This document shows, piece after piece, positions 9,366-18,284 of a stretch of DNA of 64,000 nucleotides. This DNA is from Thiogranum sp963752745 (lineage in GTDB: Bacteria; Pseudomonadota; Gammaproteobacteria; DSM-19610), in NCBI GenBank assembly GCA_963752745.1, contig CAVWAK010000052.1, positions 1 through 64,000 of the forward strand. The letters run 5' to 3'. The notes beneath the pieces are model-generated. The model was not told the origin of the DNA and made no database searches. It worked only from the letters and a program-made list of their open reading frames with translations. The translations under genes were made by a program, and so were the position numbers. How positions within the stretch are numbered: the first letter of the stretch is position 1; each line of letters begins with the position of its first letter.

Positions 9366-9596
9366 TCAGCCGCCTCGGCGGCGTATTTCCACTAACCGGT
9401 TATCACTGGTGACCTGGATCTCGAAGTTACCCCGAACTCCATCGTGGGCAACAAATTGCCGCAACGCAGCGGCTGGAAAGCGGAGTGTCTGGCCATTGGT
9501 TGCGCGAACCACGACATCCCGAGCTTGCCCCGCATACAGTTTGCGGTACTCCTCGGCATCGATCGCCAGGTTCAGTGTGAAAGTCTTTTCATGCAT
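9366..9596 (-). CDS. DUF2835 family small protein
   Basis: A 76-residue protein (ATG at 9596; an in-frame GTG at 9605 is an alternative) matching the DUF2835 pattern: TFTLNLAIDAEEYRKLYAGQ, then RFPAAALRQFVAHDGVRGNFEI and a charged end. No signal peptide or membrane segment. The function of this family is unknown to me. It is 74 nt upstream of prfB on the same strand and may share its promoter. Confidence 0.78.
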   Translation of the reverse strand: MHEKTFTLNLAIDAEEYRKLYAGQARDVVVRATNGQTLRFPAAALRQFVAHDGVRGNFEIQVTSDNRLVEIRRRGG

Positions 9597-9605
9597 AACG
9601 AGCAC

Positions 9606-9894
9606 ATTGTCTGTCGAGGCAGCTTACACATCAATAGGACATCCAAACAGTAATTTATTGTTTTATAAAATAATAATAACATTTAAAAGTACGATATATT
9701 TTACATATATTAAATCAGCTGGAAGGTATCGCCATAAACTCGCTAACATCATGTAATATCTGTTTAATTAATGATAATAACCAATCACTGAGACACCCCG
9801 TAATTCGGAAATATTTACACTTTAAATAATCTGTAGCGCCCAAATCTCGACAGCCATTTAGTAACTTCTTGTTATTTCTAGTTTATATCGAATA
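9606..9894. other. AT-rich intergenic spacer
   Basis: About 290 bp before the candidate sigma-54 site hold no convincing gene. The stretch 9650-9860 is strikingly AT-rich (for example the run around 9660-9715) against GC-rich neighbours. It separates the DUF2835 gene from the VPLPA-CTERM gene transcribed the other way, so promoters for both must lie here or just beyond. Confidence 0.6.
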
Positions 9895-9910
9895 TGGCCT
9901 TACTCTTGCT
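9895..9910 (+). promoter_or_regulatory. Candidate sigma-54 (-24/-12) promoter of the VPLPA-CTERM gene
   Basis: The sequence TGGCCTTACTCTTGCT fits the RpoN core: GG and GC separated by exactly 10 nt, TGGC at -24 and TTGCT at -12, although the ACG following TGGC is not conserved. It would start transcription near 9921, giving a leader of about 140 nt. PEP-CTERM-type genes in other proteobacteria are known to be under PrsK/PrsR and RpoN control, which makes the match more believable. No enhancer site was identified. Confidence 0.45.
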
Positions 9911-10060
9911 TTGCAGTATGAGCTGTTGTCCGCCTTATTTCGTGGGCAACCAGCCTTATATTCCGGACAAGCGTTTAAGCACGCCACAAGCATCGCAGAC
10001 AATAAGACGACGTTAGTGTCCGGGGAACAATTTACTACAAGCAGGTCAGGAGAATACCCG

Positions 10061-10765
10061 ATGTATCGCAACTTCATGCTGCCTGGCATTCGCAGCGTCA
10101 CCGCTTCGCTGGTCTTAGTTGTCGCAACCACTAGCCACGCCGCACTAACACCCGTGTTACCCGGTCCCGGACACGAACCCGGTCTTATCGGCGTTAACGG
10201 TATTCTTGATGATCGCTTCGGGCTGGAAAACCTGGTTCGCATCGACGACAGCATTGATCAGTACTGGCGCAACGATGGCCATATCGTGGTAAAGACACTG
10301 GCTAAATGGGCCGGATTCAGGCAGTCGTTTGGGTATATCAATGCCTCTGGTGATTTCAGCCAGCTGCTGAACGTCAGCAATAAATGGTCGCGTCCTGCAG
10401 GCAGTTTCAGAGCTGAAGACTCTGGAGGGATCTTTCGCTTCGGACTCGATCCCGGTGGCTCACCCCTTTGGAGTTCCGCCCCCTCAACCAACAGTGATGC
10501 GCTGGACCATATGGTGACCTGGCAGATTACCGCTAGCAGGAACCGGGGCCTGATCGGAGCTTACATCACAGCCTGGGAAGATCTGGCTGGCGGCGGGGAT
10601 CGTGACTATAACGATCTGGTCCTGCTTATAAAGGGCGATGCATCATTGCACACTGTTGCAACAGCTGAAGCCCTGGCGGCTGTTCCGGTACCTGCTGCAT
10701 TGTGGTTGTTTGCCTCGGGCCTGCTCGGGCTGGGTGTATTTGCGCGGCGTAGTAACACGCTTTGA
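10061..10765 (+). CDS. VPLPA-CTERM (PEP-CTERM-like) exported protein, DUF4114-like
   Basis: A 234-residue exported protein. I chose ATG at 10061 because AGGAGA sits 5-10 nt upstream and the product starts with a signal peptide (positive n-region, hydrophobic core, SHA-A cleavage near residue 31). The C-terminus has a VPVPAALWLFASGLLGLGVFARR sorting tail: the variant motif, a membrane helix and an arginine cluster, as in substrates of exosortase/archaeosortase-type systems. A WEDLAGGGDRDYNDLVL segment resembles the DUF4114 acidic motif. Likely a surface or matrix protein. No exosortase gene is in the window. It interrupts the common recJ-prfB neighbourhood and converges on recJ (22 nt gap). 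Confidence 0.85.
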   Translation: MYRNFMLPGIRSVTASLVLVVATTSHAALTPVLPGPGHEPGLIGVNGILDDRFGLENLVRIDDSIDQYWRNDGHIVVKTLAKWAGFRQSFGYINASGDFSQLLNVSNKWSRPAGSFRAEDSGGIFRFGLDPGGSPLWSSAPSTNSDALDHMVTWQITASRNRGLIGAYITAWEDLAGGGDRDYNDLVLLIKGDASLHTVATAEALAAVPVPAALWLFASGLLGLGVFARRSNTL

Positions 10766-10787
10766 TGATTACATTGTTAGCCGGGCT

Positions 10788-12524
10788 TTACACAGGCTCG
10801 ATGTAGTTAACGACCAGCTGCAGGTTTAGCATGCCCCGGTATTCGTTGGTATCGAGGCGGTAAGCCATGCGAATAGACTCTCCACCCCGCAGCGGGTGTT
10901 CTGCCGCCAGGTTGAAAGCAATCGCATCAACCGTGCGCTCCGAATTTTCGGGGCGCACAGAAAGTTTCAGGTGGTTGTCACCCACTATTCGCACATTCAA
11001 TACTGTAAACCGGCCATCAAACAGCGGTTCAGCAAAGCCCTGTCCCCAGGGGCCGGCCTGGCGCAATTGTTCCGATAGTTCCAGACTGAAATCATTGTCA
11101 GTCAGCTGGCCATCTGACTCAATAACTCCAGTAAGCGCGTCCTGATCAAGCGACTTTTCAAGCTCGTAAAGAAATGCCTCCTTGAACGCGGGCAGATTTT
11201 TTGCCTGCAAAGACAAACCGGCGGCCATCGCATGGCCACCAAATTTTTGCAGTAACTGCGGCTGGCGTGCCGCAATGGAATCCAGTGTATCGCGAATATG
11301 CAGTCCTGGAATCGAACGCGCTGACCCCTTGATCTCACCCTCGCCCGCAGGTGCGAACGCGATTACCGGCCGGTGAAACTGCTCTTTGACTCTGGATGCC
11401 AGAATACCGATCACGCCCTGATGCCAGCCCTGATCGTAAAGACACAACCCTATGGGTAACCCGGATTCTGCCAGGTGTAGCTGTTCAACAGAGTCTATCG
11501 CTTCTGTTTTCATGTCGGCTTCAATTTCACGACGCTCACGATTCAATGCGTCGAGTTGTCCGGCAAGTTCGCGAGCCCGGTCAATCGACTCACTCATGAG
11601 ACACTCAATACCCACGGACATATCGTCCAGTCGACCCGCTGCATTCAGGCGTGGTCCGACCGCAAAGCCGAAATCAGAAGCAATTACTCTATTGATATTG
11701 CGACCCGCTATCTCAAGCAACGCCTGTATGCCCGGACGGCATTTACCCGCACGGATTCGCTGCAAACCCTGTTGCACAAGAATACGGTTGTTCCTGTCCA
11801 GCGGAACAAGATCCGCTACTGTACCCAGAGCGACAAGGTCAAGATAAGCCGCTAGATTAGGCCTGTTTGCTGCAGGCCCGTCAAACCATCCATTGGCATC
11901 CAGATGTGAGCGCAGTGCCAGCAGGAGGTAAAAAGCCACTCCCACACCAGCCAGTGCTTTACTTGGAAACCTGTCGTTCTCCAGGTTGGGGTTCACAATG
12001 GCGCAGGCTGCCGGAAGTTCCGGACCGGGCAGATGGTGGTCCGTCACCAGGACATCTATACCCATCTGCCGGGCTTTAGTAACACCCGCCAAACTGGACA
12101 CGCCGTTATCCACGGTAATGATAAGGTCAGGGTTTCGTGTCTTCGCGGCGAGTTCAACAATTTCAGGTGTCAACCCATAGCCAAACGCAAAACGGTTTGG
12201 CACCAGGTAGTCAACGCTGGTTGCCCCCATGTCGCGCAGCGCCATTACCATCAATGCGCTACTGGTGGCCCCGTCGACGTCGAAATCGCCAACCACCAGA
12301 AGTTTTTTCTGTTTTGCCATGGCCGCGGCCAACAGTTCAACCGCAGCATCTATACCGGTCAGACTTTCAGGGGTCAACAGTGCCTGTAATCCGGTATCAA
12401 GATCCTCAGGGGCCCGGACCTGCCTTGCCGCGTAGACACGTTTGAGGACTGGATGCAGATCAGCAGAGAAGATCGCGTCATCAGTTTCAGACACCTGTCT
12501 CGCATGGAGTTTTCTGGACCTCAT
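10788..12524 (-). CDS. recJ: Single-stranded-DNA-specific exonuclease RecJ
   Basis: A 5'-3' ssDNA exonuclease used in recombination and mismatch repair. DHH phosphoesterase motifs are visible: VVGDFDVDGATSSALM, LIITVDNG, TDHHLPGP and the DHHA1-like GGHAMAAGL. I chose ATG at 12524 (MRSRKLHARQ), giving 578 residues against 577 in E. coli; a TTG at 12548 would add eight. It follows the rpfE-like gene on the same strand after about 210 nt, which contain a weak AT-stemmed hairpin (near 12581-12597). Confidence 0.96.
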   Translation of the reverse strand: MRSRKLHARQVSETDDAIFSADLHPVLKRVYAARQVRAPEDLDTGLQALLTPESLTGIDAAVELLAAAMAKQKKLLVVGDFDVDGATSSALMVMALRDMGATSVDYLVPNRFAFGYGLTPEIVELAAKTRNPDLIITVDNGVSSLAGVTKARQMGIDVLVTDHHLPGPELPAACAIVNPNLENDRFPSKALAGVGVAFYLLLALRSHLDANGWFDGPAANRPNLAAYLDLVALGTVADLVPLDRNNRILVQQGLQRIRAGKCRPGIQALLEIAGRNINRVIASDFGFAVGPRLNAAGRLDDMSVGIECLMSESIDRARELAGQLDALNRERREIEADMKTEAIDSVEQLHLAESGLPIGLCLYDQGWHQGVIGILASRVKEQFHRPVIAFAPAGEGEIKGSARSIPGLHIRDTLDSIAARQPQLLQKFGGHAMAAGLSLQAKNLPAFKEAFLYELEKSLDQDALTGVIESDGQLTDNDFSLELSEQLRQAGPWGQGFAEPLFDGRFTVLNVRIVGDNHLKLSVRPENSERTVDAIAFNLAAEHPLRGGESIRMAYRLDTNEYRGMLNLQLVVNYIEPV

Positions 12525-12734
12525 TGTATGTAGATCGGAACCCTGCAAAAGTCTGGACGAATGTCGAACTGTAGCAAAACCGGAGGGGTTTTGGTCATTA
12601 ACGGTAACTGTAAATTAACCAAGGTCTAAAATAATACCTGGGTGCCCGACTGCAGCATCGGCTCTATTCAAGTCCAGACAGCTTGCGCCGGCAATCCTGA
12701 TTAACCGTATTGGGTATCACCATGGCTGTCATGC

Positions 12735-13679
12735 CTAGGTCCTGACTGCGGACTCCTGCCGGAAGCCCGGCAATGTCTGGTAATCACGGGAGTTTCGCCA
12801 GAATTTCCAAAGGTCGTGGCGTGTCAAACGATAGACGGCACCATTCAGTGGCAGCAATTCGATGTAATCCAGTTGCTTCTCTGACAAGGCTGACAACAAT
12901 GGCTTGAACCAGGTTTTCTCCAGTTGCTCCAGCGCCTGGTTCCAGGCTTCGCAGTCCGTGTAAGCAGCAGCGTCGCGACAGTGTTCCAGGGTAACCAGGC
13001 ATGTCGAAGCATCTGCCTTCATCTGTTCAAGTAATTGTGTCGCGCTATCTGCAGCTACCGGTGTAACGTGATTGATAGCTGCCGCACCCAGCACGGCAGA
13101 GTTTTCCGAAACCACTGCATCAAAAGGTGTGGCATTGGACACAAGTTTGCCTCCACCCCAGAGCCATAGGCTGTTTATTGTTTTGCGTCGTGCGGATTGC
13201 CTCTGCATATTGAGTGGGTGCGTCGCCATCAACATCTGGATCTCATTCAGCCGTCGCGTCCACTGACGCGCATCCACACCTTTTAACACTGAAACTCCGG
13301 TATGAAGCCCTCGCACCTGGCAAACAGCAGGTCCGGTCAGATCCTGCTCTTCTCCGAGGAGATACCAACGGCATTTATCACCGTAGCGCAGAGTCCAGCC
13401 ATCTTGTGCCAGATGGTCAGTAAGTGCGGCAGCGAGTTCCCGGCTTTCCTCCGGGCTCAGGGCCAGGGAGATACAATCGAAAACAACCAGACCATGCGTG
13501 TCCGCGTGTAAATGCACCGGGTCTGCACGCAGACAATAAGCACCCGGTAACTCTCCAAAATCGTGGGTATAGCTGCAGGCAGCGACAGGAGGGGTATCCG
13601 CCCCGTTAATATTCAGCAGTCGCAGCGCAGCTTGTTCTGTATAGAGATCGGCCGATTCAGCAAATTGCGCCTTGCTCAC
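12735..13679 (-). CDS. RpfE-like protein (COG4255 family)
   Basis: Related to the Xanthomonas RpfE/COG4255 family, which resembles cofactor-independent phosphoglycerate mutase but has no established activity. Supporting features are GAYCLRADPVHLHADTHGLVVFD and NSLWLWGGGKL, and its position next to recJ as in the Xanthomonas rpf cluster. The first conventional start is GTG at 13679. The frame stays open upstream to the end of thrC and encodes SVLVPGLAAEFFGYSNESF, which looks like the missing N-terminus, but no ATG, GTG or TTG precedes it. A CTG at 13778 overlapping the thrC stop is a possible start (see findings). Confidence 0.8.
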   Translation of the reverse strand: MSKAQFAESADLYTEQAALRLLNINGADTPPVAACSYTHDFGELPGAYCLRADPVHLHADTHGLVVFDCISLALSPEESRELAAALTDHLAQDGWTLRYGDKCRWYLLGEEQDLTGPAVCQVRGLHTGVSVLKGVDARQWTRRLNEIQMLMATHPLNMQRQSARRKTINSLWLWGGGKLVSNATPFDAVVSENSAVLGAAAINHVTPVAADSATQLLEQMKADASTCLVTLEHCRDAAAYTDCEAWNQALEQLEKTWFKPLLSALSEKQLDYIELLPLNGAVYRLTRHDLWKFWRNSRDYQTLPGFRQESAVRT

Positions 13680-13774
13680 CCATTTGGACAGTGCCGGTGC
13701 AGTTACAAAAGACTCGTTGGAATAACCGAAAAATTCGGCAGCCAGTCCGGGAACCAGGACGCTGATTGATCGTG

Positions 13775-14917
13775 TCAGGCGAGGTTACCTTCTATGGCTT
13801 TTCTAACCGGTTCCAGTTTTGCATCCACGGTCAGCATACCGTCAGTGCATTGCTTGATTGCAGTATCGGGGTCCTTAAGACCATGACCTGTCAGTGTGCA
13901 GACTATCGAACTGCCTTCGGGAATCTTGCCACTCTTGATGTCGCGCATGGCGCCAGCCAATGAGGTGGCAGAAGCCGGCTCACAGAAAATGCCTTCCTTT
14001 TCGGTTAACATTTTCTGCGCTGCCAGGATTTCCTCATCACTGCATTCGTCGAACCAGCCACCGGATTCCTGGTTTACTTTCCAGGCATAATCCCATGACT
14101 GCGGGTGGCCAATGCGAATCGCGGTTGCCACTGTTTCCGGGTTATCGACCATTTGACCACGTAAAAAGGGTGCCGAGCCTGCTGCCTGATAGCCGATCAT
14201 TTTAGGCCGGTTACCGAAGACTGCGCCACCCGCGTAACTACAATGACCCTTGCAAAATGCGCACGCCTCTGTGACGTGGTCACCGGATGCGGCTGAATAC
14301 TCGCAGTAGCCAATCCAGTGTGCCGTGATGTTGCCGGCGTTACCAACCGGTAGACAATGGTAGTCGGGTGCGCGTCCCAGCTCTTCAACAATCTCGAAAG
14401 CTGCCGTTTTCTGGCCCTGCAGGCGGAATGGATTGATCGAGTTAACGATAGTCACAGGTGATGACTGGCCAACCTCCTTGACCAGACGCATACCCTCATC
14501 GAAATTGCCACGTATCTGTAATACCACGGCACCATGGATCATCGCCTGCGCGAGTTTACCCAGTGCAATTTTGCCTTCGGGGATCAATACAAAAGCGGTA
14601 ATACCAGCGCGCGCCGCATAAGCGGCTGCTGATGCCGATGTATTACCGGTAGACGCACAAATGACAGCGCGACTGCCGTCTGCAACAGCTTTGGTGACCG
14701 CCATGGTCATACCCCGATCCTTGAAAGACCCGGTCGGATTCAGGCCTTCGTATTTAACGTAGATGTCGACTTCCTTGCCGAGTTCACGCGGAATATTGCT
14801 CAGGCGGATCAGTGGTGTGTTGCCTTCACCCAGACTGATGATTCGGGTGTCATCGTGGACGGGCAGGCGGTCACGGTATTTATCGATTAAGCCGGTATAG
14901 CGTGGTCGGAATGGCAT
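13775..14917 (-). CDS. thrC: Threonine synthase
   Basis: PLP enzyme converting O-phosphohomoserine to threonine. The PLP lysine is K66 in NPTGSFKDRGM; the phosphate-binding loop is VGNAGNITAH (191-200). Between this loop and PKMIGYQAAGSAP (238-250) is an insert of about 25-30 residues with cysteines at 219, 222 and 226 (ACAFCKGHCSY), beyond what I expect for the short ThrC type. Length is 380. It sits 63 nt after hom, and with alaC it forms an amino acid biosynthesis cluster. The PLP-fold match is clear. Confidence 0.95.
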   Translation of the reverse strand: MPFRPRYTGLIDKYRDRLPVHDDTRIISLGEGNTPLIRLSNIPRELGKEVDIYVKYEGLNPTGSFKDRGMTMAVTKAVADGSRAVICASTGNTSASAAAYAARAGITAFVLIPEGKIALGKLAQAMIHGAVVLQIRGNFDEGMRLVKEVGQSSPVTIVNSINPFRLQGQKTAAFEIVEELGRAPDYHCLPVGNAGNITAHWIGYCEYSAASGDHVTEACAFCKGHCSYAGGAVFGNRPKMIGYQAAGSAPFLRGQMVDNPETVATAIRIGHPQSWDYAWKVNQESGGWFDECSDEEILAAQKMLTEKEGIFCEPASATSLAGAMRDIKSGKIPEGSSIVCTLTGHGLKDPDTAIKQCTDGMLTVDAKLEPVRKAIEGNLA

Positions 14918-14980
14918 GGTAATAACCTGTCAAGTAAATTTAATCTGGAGAAGCTGCTGTTGAAACAACCTGGCGTTATT

Positions 14981-16297
14981 TCAGTCGCTGTTCAAGTGTT
15001 CCATTCGAATGCGTGTAACCTTGCCGGCCACGCTATCCAGCGATTCAATTTTCGCAATCGCTTCATTCATTTGTTGTTCGCGCACCCGGTGTGTCAGCAA
15101 GATGACCGGCACCTTCTGCTCTCCTTCACGCGGTTCCTTCTGGATGAGTGCCTCTATGCTGATACTGCTGTCCGCGAGGATGCGGGTAATGTCCGCCATG
15201 ACGCCTGCCTTGTCGAGTACACACAGCCTCAGGTAATAGGCCGTTTCTACATCATCCATTGAAAGGATAGGCAGGTCGGACAGGGAATCGGGCTGGAAGG
15301 CCAGATGCGGCACGCGGTTTTCAGAGTCGACTGTAAGTGTGCGGGCCACGTCGACAATATCTGCAACAACAGCCGACGCGGTTGGCTCGGAACCTGCGCC
15401 AGCGCCGTAATAAAGTGTAGCGCCGACGGCATCCGCATTAACCAGTACGGCATTCATCACGCCATCAACATTGGCGATCAGTCGTCGATCCGGTATCAGC
15501 GTCGGGTGCACCCGTAACTCGACACCGGCATCAGTACGCCGGGTAATGCCCAGGTGTTTGATACGGTAACCAAGCTGCTCTGCATAGTTGACATCATCAC
15601 GCGTAATGTGACTGATGCCTTCGGTATACACACGCTCGAACTGCAACGGAATGCCGAACGCCAGCGAAGCCAGGATGGTCAGCTTGTGGGCAGCATCAAT
15701 ACCCTCAACATCAAAAGTGGGGTCAGCTTCGGCATAGCCCAGCTGCTGGGCCTCGGCCAGGACGTCAGCAAAATCACGTCCCTTGTCACGCATTTCGGTG
15801 AGAATAAAATTACCGGTGCCGTTTATGATGCCGGCAATCCAGTTGATGCGGTTGGCAGTCAAACCTTCGCGTACCGCCTTGATAATCGGTATGCCGCCGG
15901 CGACAGCAGCCTCAAAGGCCACCATCACACCTTTTTGCTGGGCAGCGGCAAATATCTCGTTACCGTGCGTGGCAATCAGGGCTTTGTTGGCAGTCACCAC
16001 ATGCTTGCCGTTGGCAATGGATTTCAGAACCAGTTCGCGTGCGGGCTCGTAACCACCGATGAGTTCGACGATGATGTCTATCTCGGGGTCGTCCACCACT
16101 TTAAAGGCATCGTCACTAACAGTGATTGTATCGATGCCGGGTAACTGGTCGGAATTGTATTCACGCGCAGCGGCATGGGTGATCTCAATGCCTCTGCCGG
16201 CACGCCTGGCAATCTCCCCGGCGTTACGCCGAAGCACATTAAATGTTCCGCCACCGACTGTACCCAGTCCCAGCAACCCTACTTTAACCGGTTTCAA
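14981..16297 (-). CDS. hom: Homoserine dehydrogenase
   Basis: Reduces aspartate semialdehyde to homoserine on the way to threonine and methionine. Monofunctional type of 438 residues: Rossmann start VGLLGLGTVGGGTFNVL, catalytic core with GTGNFILTEM and EADPTFDVEGIDAAHKL, then a C-terminal ACT domain (about 350-430) suggesting allosteric control, typically by threonine. Its ATG overlaps the alaC stop by 4 nt. No aspartokinase domain is fused and none is encoded in the window. Confidence 0.96.
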   Translation of the reverse strand: MKPVKVGLLGLGTVGGGTFNVLRRNAGEIARRAGRGIEITHAAAREYNSDQLPGIDTITVSDDAFKVVDDPEIDIIVELIGGYEPARELVLKSIANGKHVVTANKALIATHGNEIFAAAQQKGVMVAFEAAVAGGIPIIKAVREGLTANRINWIAGIINGTGNFILTEMRDKGRDFADVLAEAQQLGYAEADPTFDVEGIDAAHKLTILASLAFGIPLQFERVYTEGISHITRDDVNYAEQLGYRIKHLGITRRTDAGVELRVHPTLIPDRRLIANVDGVMNAVLVNADAVGATLYYGAGAGSEPTASAVVADIVDVARTLTVDSENRVPHLAFQPDSLSDLPILSMDDVETAYYLRLCVLDKAGVMADITRILADSSISIEALIQKEPREGEQKVPVILLTHRVREQQMNEAIAKIESLDSVAGKVTRIRMEHLNSD

Positions 16298-17508
16298 GAA
16301 CCCCCCTTGCTCGCTGCCGCGAGTTGTTTTTCATCGTTACGAAACATGTCCCGGATACCGCGCACGGCCTGCCGGGTACGGTGCTCATTTTCAATTAAAC
16401 CGAAACGCACAAAGTCATCACCGTACTGTCCAAAACCTATTCCTGGCGAAACTGCCACCTTGGCGTCCTGCAGCAATTTCTTGGTAAATTCCAGCGACCC
16501 CATGGCACGATAAGGCTCCGGAATCGGCGCCCAGACGAACATTGTCGCTTTGGGTTTTTCCACTGACCAGCCGATACTGTTAAGGCCGTCGCACAACACA
16601 TCGCGGCGACTTCGATACGTCGCGACTATTTCATCGACACAGTCCTGCGGCCCTTCGAGCGCGGTAATCGCCGCTATCTGTATCGGGGTGAACATGCCGT
16701 AATCCAGGTAGGACTTCATGCGGGTCAGTGCTGCAACCAGCGTTTTGTTGCCGCACATGAACCCGACCCGCCATCCGGGCATATTGTAGCTCTTCGACAA
16801 GGAATAAAACTCCACAGCGATATTCTCTGCACCGGGCACCTGAAGGATCGAAGGTGCCTTGTAGCCGTCGAAGACTATGTCTGCATAGGCAAGGTCATGG
16901 ACAACCCAGATGTTATGTTCGGTAGCGATTTCCACCACGCGTTCGAAAAATTCGAGCCCCACACACTGGGTGGTGGGATTACCCGGAAAATTCAATACCA
17001 GCATTTTGGGCTTGGGCCACGAATCCCTGATGGCTTTTTCCAGTTCGGAAAAAAAGGCATCTTCACCACCGACCGCCGGCACATGACGAATATCCGCGCC
17101 CGCAATCACGAAACCATAGGGATGGATCGGGTAAGCCGGGTTCGGCACCAGTACCGCGTCTCCGGGGCCGACCGTAGCCAGCGCCAGGTGCGCCAGGCCT
17201 TCCTTGGAACCAATGGTGACAATTGCCTGCGTCTCGGGATCGAGGTCAACGTCGTAACGACGCTTGTACCAGTCACATATTGCCTTGCGCAGCCTGGGGA
17301 TACCTTTTGACATCGAATAGCGGTGGGTATCGCTCCGTTGCGCCGCCTCGGTGAGTTTGTCGACGATATGAGCCGGTGTGGGACGGTCTGGATTTCCCAT
17401 GCCAAAATCAATGATATCTTCGCCGCGGGCGCGAGCGGCCGCCTTCAACTCATTGACAATATTGAAGACATACGGCGGCAGGCGCTTGATTCTTGGAAAT
17501 TCGTCCAC
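16294..17508 (-). CDS. alaC: Alanine transaminase AlaC-type aminotransferase
   Basis: Class I/II PLP aminotransferase of 404 residues. The N-terminus FPRIKRLPPYVFNIVNELK and the order of motifs match AlaC/YfdZ, which interconverts pyruvate and alanine with glutamate. The PLP lysine is in SLSKSYNMPGWRVGF; NFPGNPTTQ and the aspartate in VVHDLAYAD are present. It overlaps hom by 4 nt, a pairing often seen in gammaproteobacteria, so a role in the aspartate-family pathway cannot be excluded. Confidence 0.9.
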   Translation of the reverse strand: MDEFPRIKRLPPYVFNIVNELKAAARARGEDIIDFGMGNPDRPTPAHIVDKLTEAAQRSDTHRYSMSKGIPRLRKAICDWYKRRYDVDLDPETQAIVTIGSKEGLAHLALATVGPGDAVLVPNPAYPIHPYGFVIAGADIRHVPAVGGEDAFFSELEKAIRDSWPKPKMLVLNFPGNPTTQCVGLEFFERVVEIATEHNIWVVHDLAYADIVFDGYKAPSILQVPGAENIAVEFYSLSKSYNMPGWRVGFMCGNKTLVAALTRMKSYLDYGMFTPIQIAAITALEGPQDCVDEIVATYRSRRDVLCDGLNSIGWSVEKPKATMFVWAPIPEPYRAMGSLEFTKKLLQDAKVAVSPGIGFGQYGDDFVRFGLIENEHRTRQAVRGIRDMFRNDEKQLAAASKGGS

Positions 17509-17650
17509 GTAAGGGTCTGTCTGCTAGTAATTCAATGCGAAAATAGAGCGCGTAGGGTACTGAAAATATTGGAATGTAACAAGCAGACCCGCGGGAAGCC
17601 CGACAATCCGAAAGGTGAGAATCATCGGCAAGTGACGTATGCTGCCCTGC

Positions 17651-18022
17651 ATGCATTTTGCCCAGGACGATTGCAGCAGCGACTTGCTCATCCGTGGTTA
17701 CGGTGATGGCGTTATAACCATTGGTAATCAACAGTTCGCACGGAGTCTTATTCTGACCAGGGACAGCCTGATGGCTGACTGGCGCCCCCAGCACGTCGCT
17801 GAACTGCTACACGATGACTTTGTCCCGATTCTGGAAATACGGCCGGAAGTACTGGTGCTGGGTACCGGAAAGGCCCTGGCATTTCCTTCTCCAGCGCTCA
17901 CCGCGCGTCTGCTTCAGCTCGGTATTGGTGTAGAGATCATGGACACCGCGGCGGCTTGCCGCACCTACAACATCCTCCTCTCGGAACAACGCAACGTGGT
18001 CGCGGCCCTGTTACCGGCCTGA
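17651..18022 (+). CDS. Mth938/DUF498 family protein
   Basis: A 123-residue soluble protein of the Mth938-like (DUF498/COG3737, NDUFAF3-related) family. Characteristic parts are IRGYGDGVITIG, RPEVLVLGTGKALAFPSP and the tail GVEIMDTAAACRTYNILLSEQRNVVAALLP. The human relative helps complex I assembly; the bacterial role is not established. I chose ATG at 17651 over ATG 17639 because the family usually starts close to the first strand. It is divergent from alaC and convergent with rpoS. Confidence 0.85.
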   Translation: MHFAQDDCSSDLLIRGYGDGVITIGNQQFARSLILTRDSLMADWRPQHVAELLHDDFVPILEIRPEVLVLGTGKALAFPSPALTARLLQLGIGVEIMDTAAACRTYNILLSEQRNVVAALLPA

Positions 18023-18284
18023 CCCGGCAGCGTCCCTGGAACGACAACGATCCAGGGCGAAGTAAAATCCTTATCAGGCCGGGATCACCTTCTGCCAACA
18101 AGCCACTCTGCACCTTCGTCTTCACCTTGCGCTGCGGATGCGCATCCTGCAGGTGCTTCAGAATATCTCCGGCTTCAGCCGATAAATTGACCTCGCAGAG
18201 GGCGATATCGGAGCGTGTAATTTTCGACAGTTCCAGGTAAAGAACTACGAGATGATGGTTCCAGGCGGTGCGGATGGCAATTCG
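18023..18284. other. Convergent intergenic region downstream of rpoS
   Basis: 262 bp between the DUF498 and rpoS stops. A perfect 7-bp inverted repeat with a 10-nt loop (CCCTGGA 18034-18040, TCCAGGG 18051-18057) could act as a bidirectional terminator, though no T-run follows on either strand. On the minus strand the rpoS frame stays open past its stop for about 110 codons without a usable start until GTG at 18125. I see no recognisable protein or RsmZ-like RNA. Confidence 0.4.

Noticed and set aside
8749..9756. 335-codon open frame on the plus strand
   Set aside because: Antisense to prfB and the DUF2835 gene; Ser/Arg-rich shadow typical of GC-rich coding DNA.
12581..12597. Hairpin AAAACC-GGAGG-GGTTTT as a terminator of the rpfE-like gene
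   Set aside because: Short AT-rich stem with no T-run on the relevant strand; too weak to list as a feature.
18023..18284. Possible RsmZ-type small RNA next to rpoS, as in Pseudomonas
   Set aside because: I did not find a series of GGA-bearing hairpins or a clear promoter-terminator pair.
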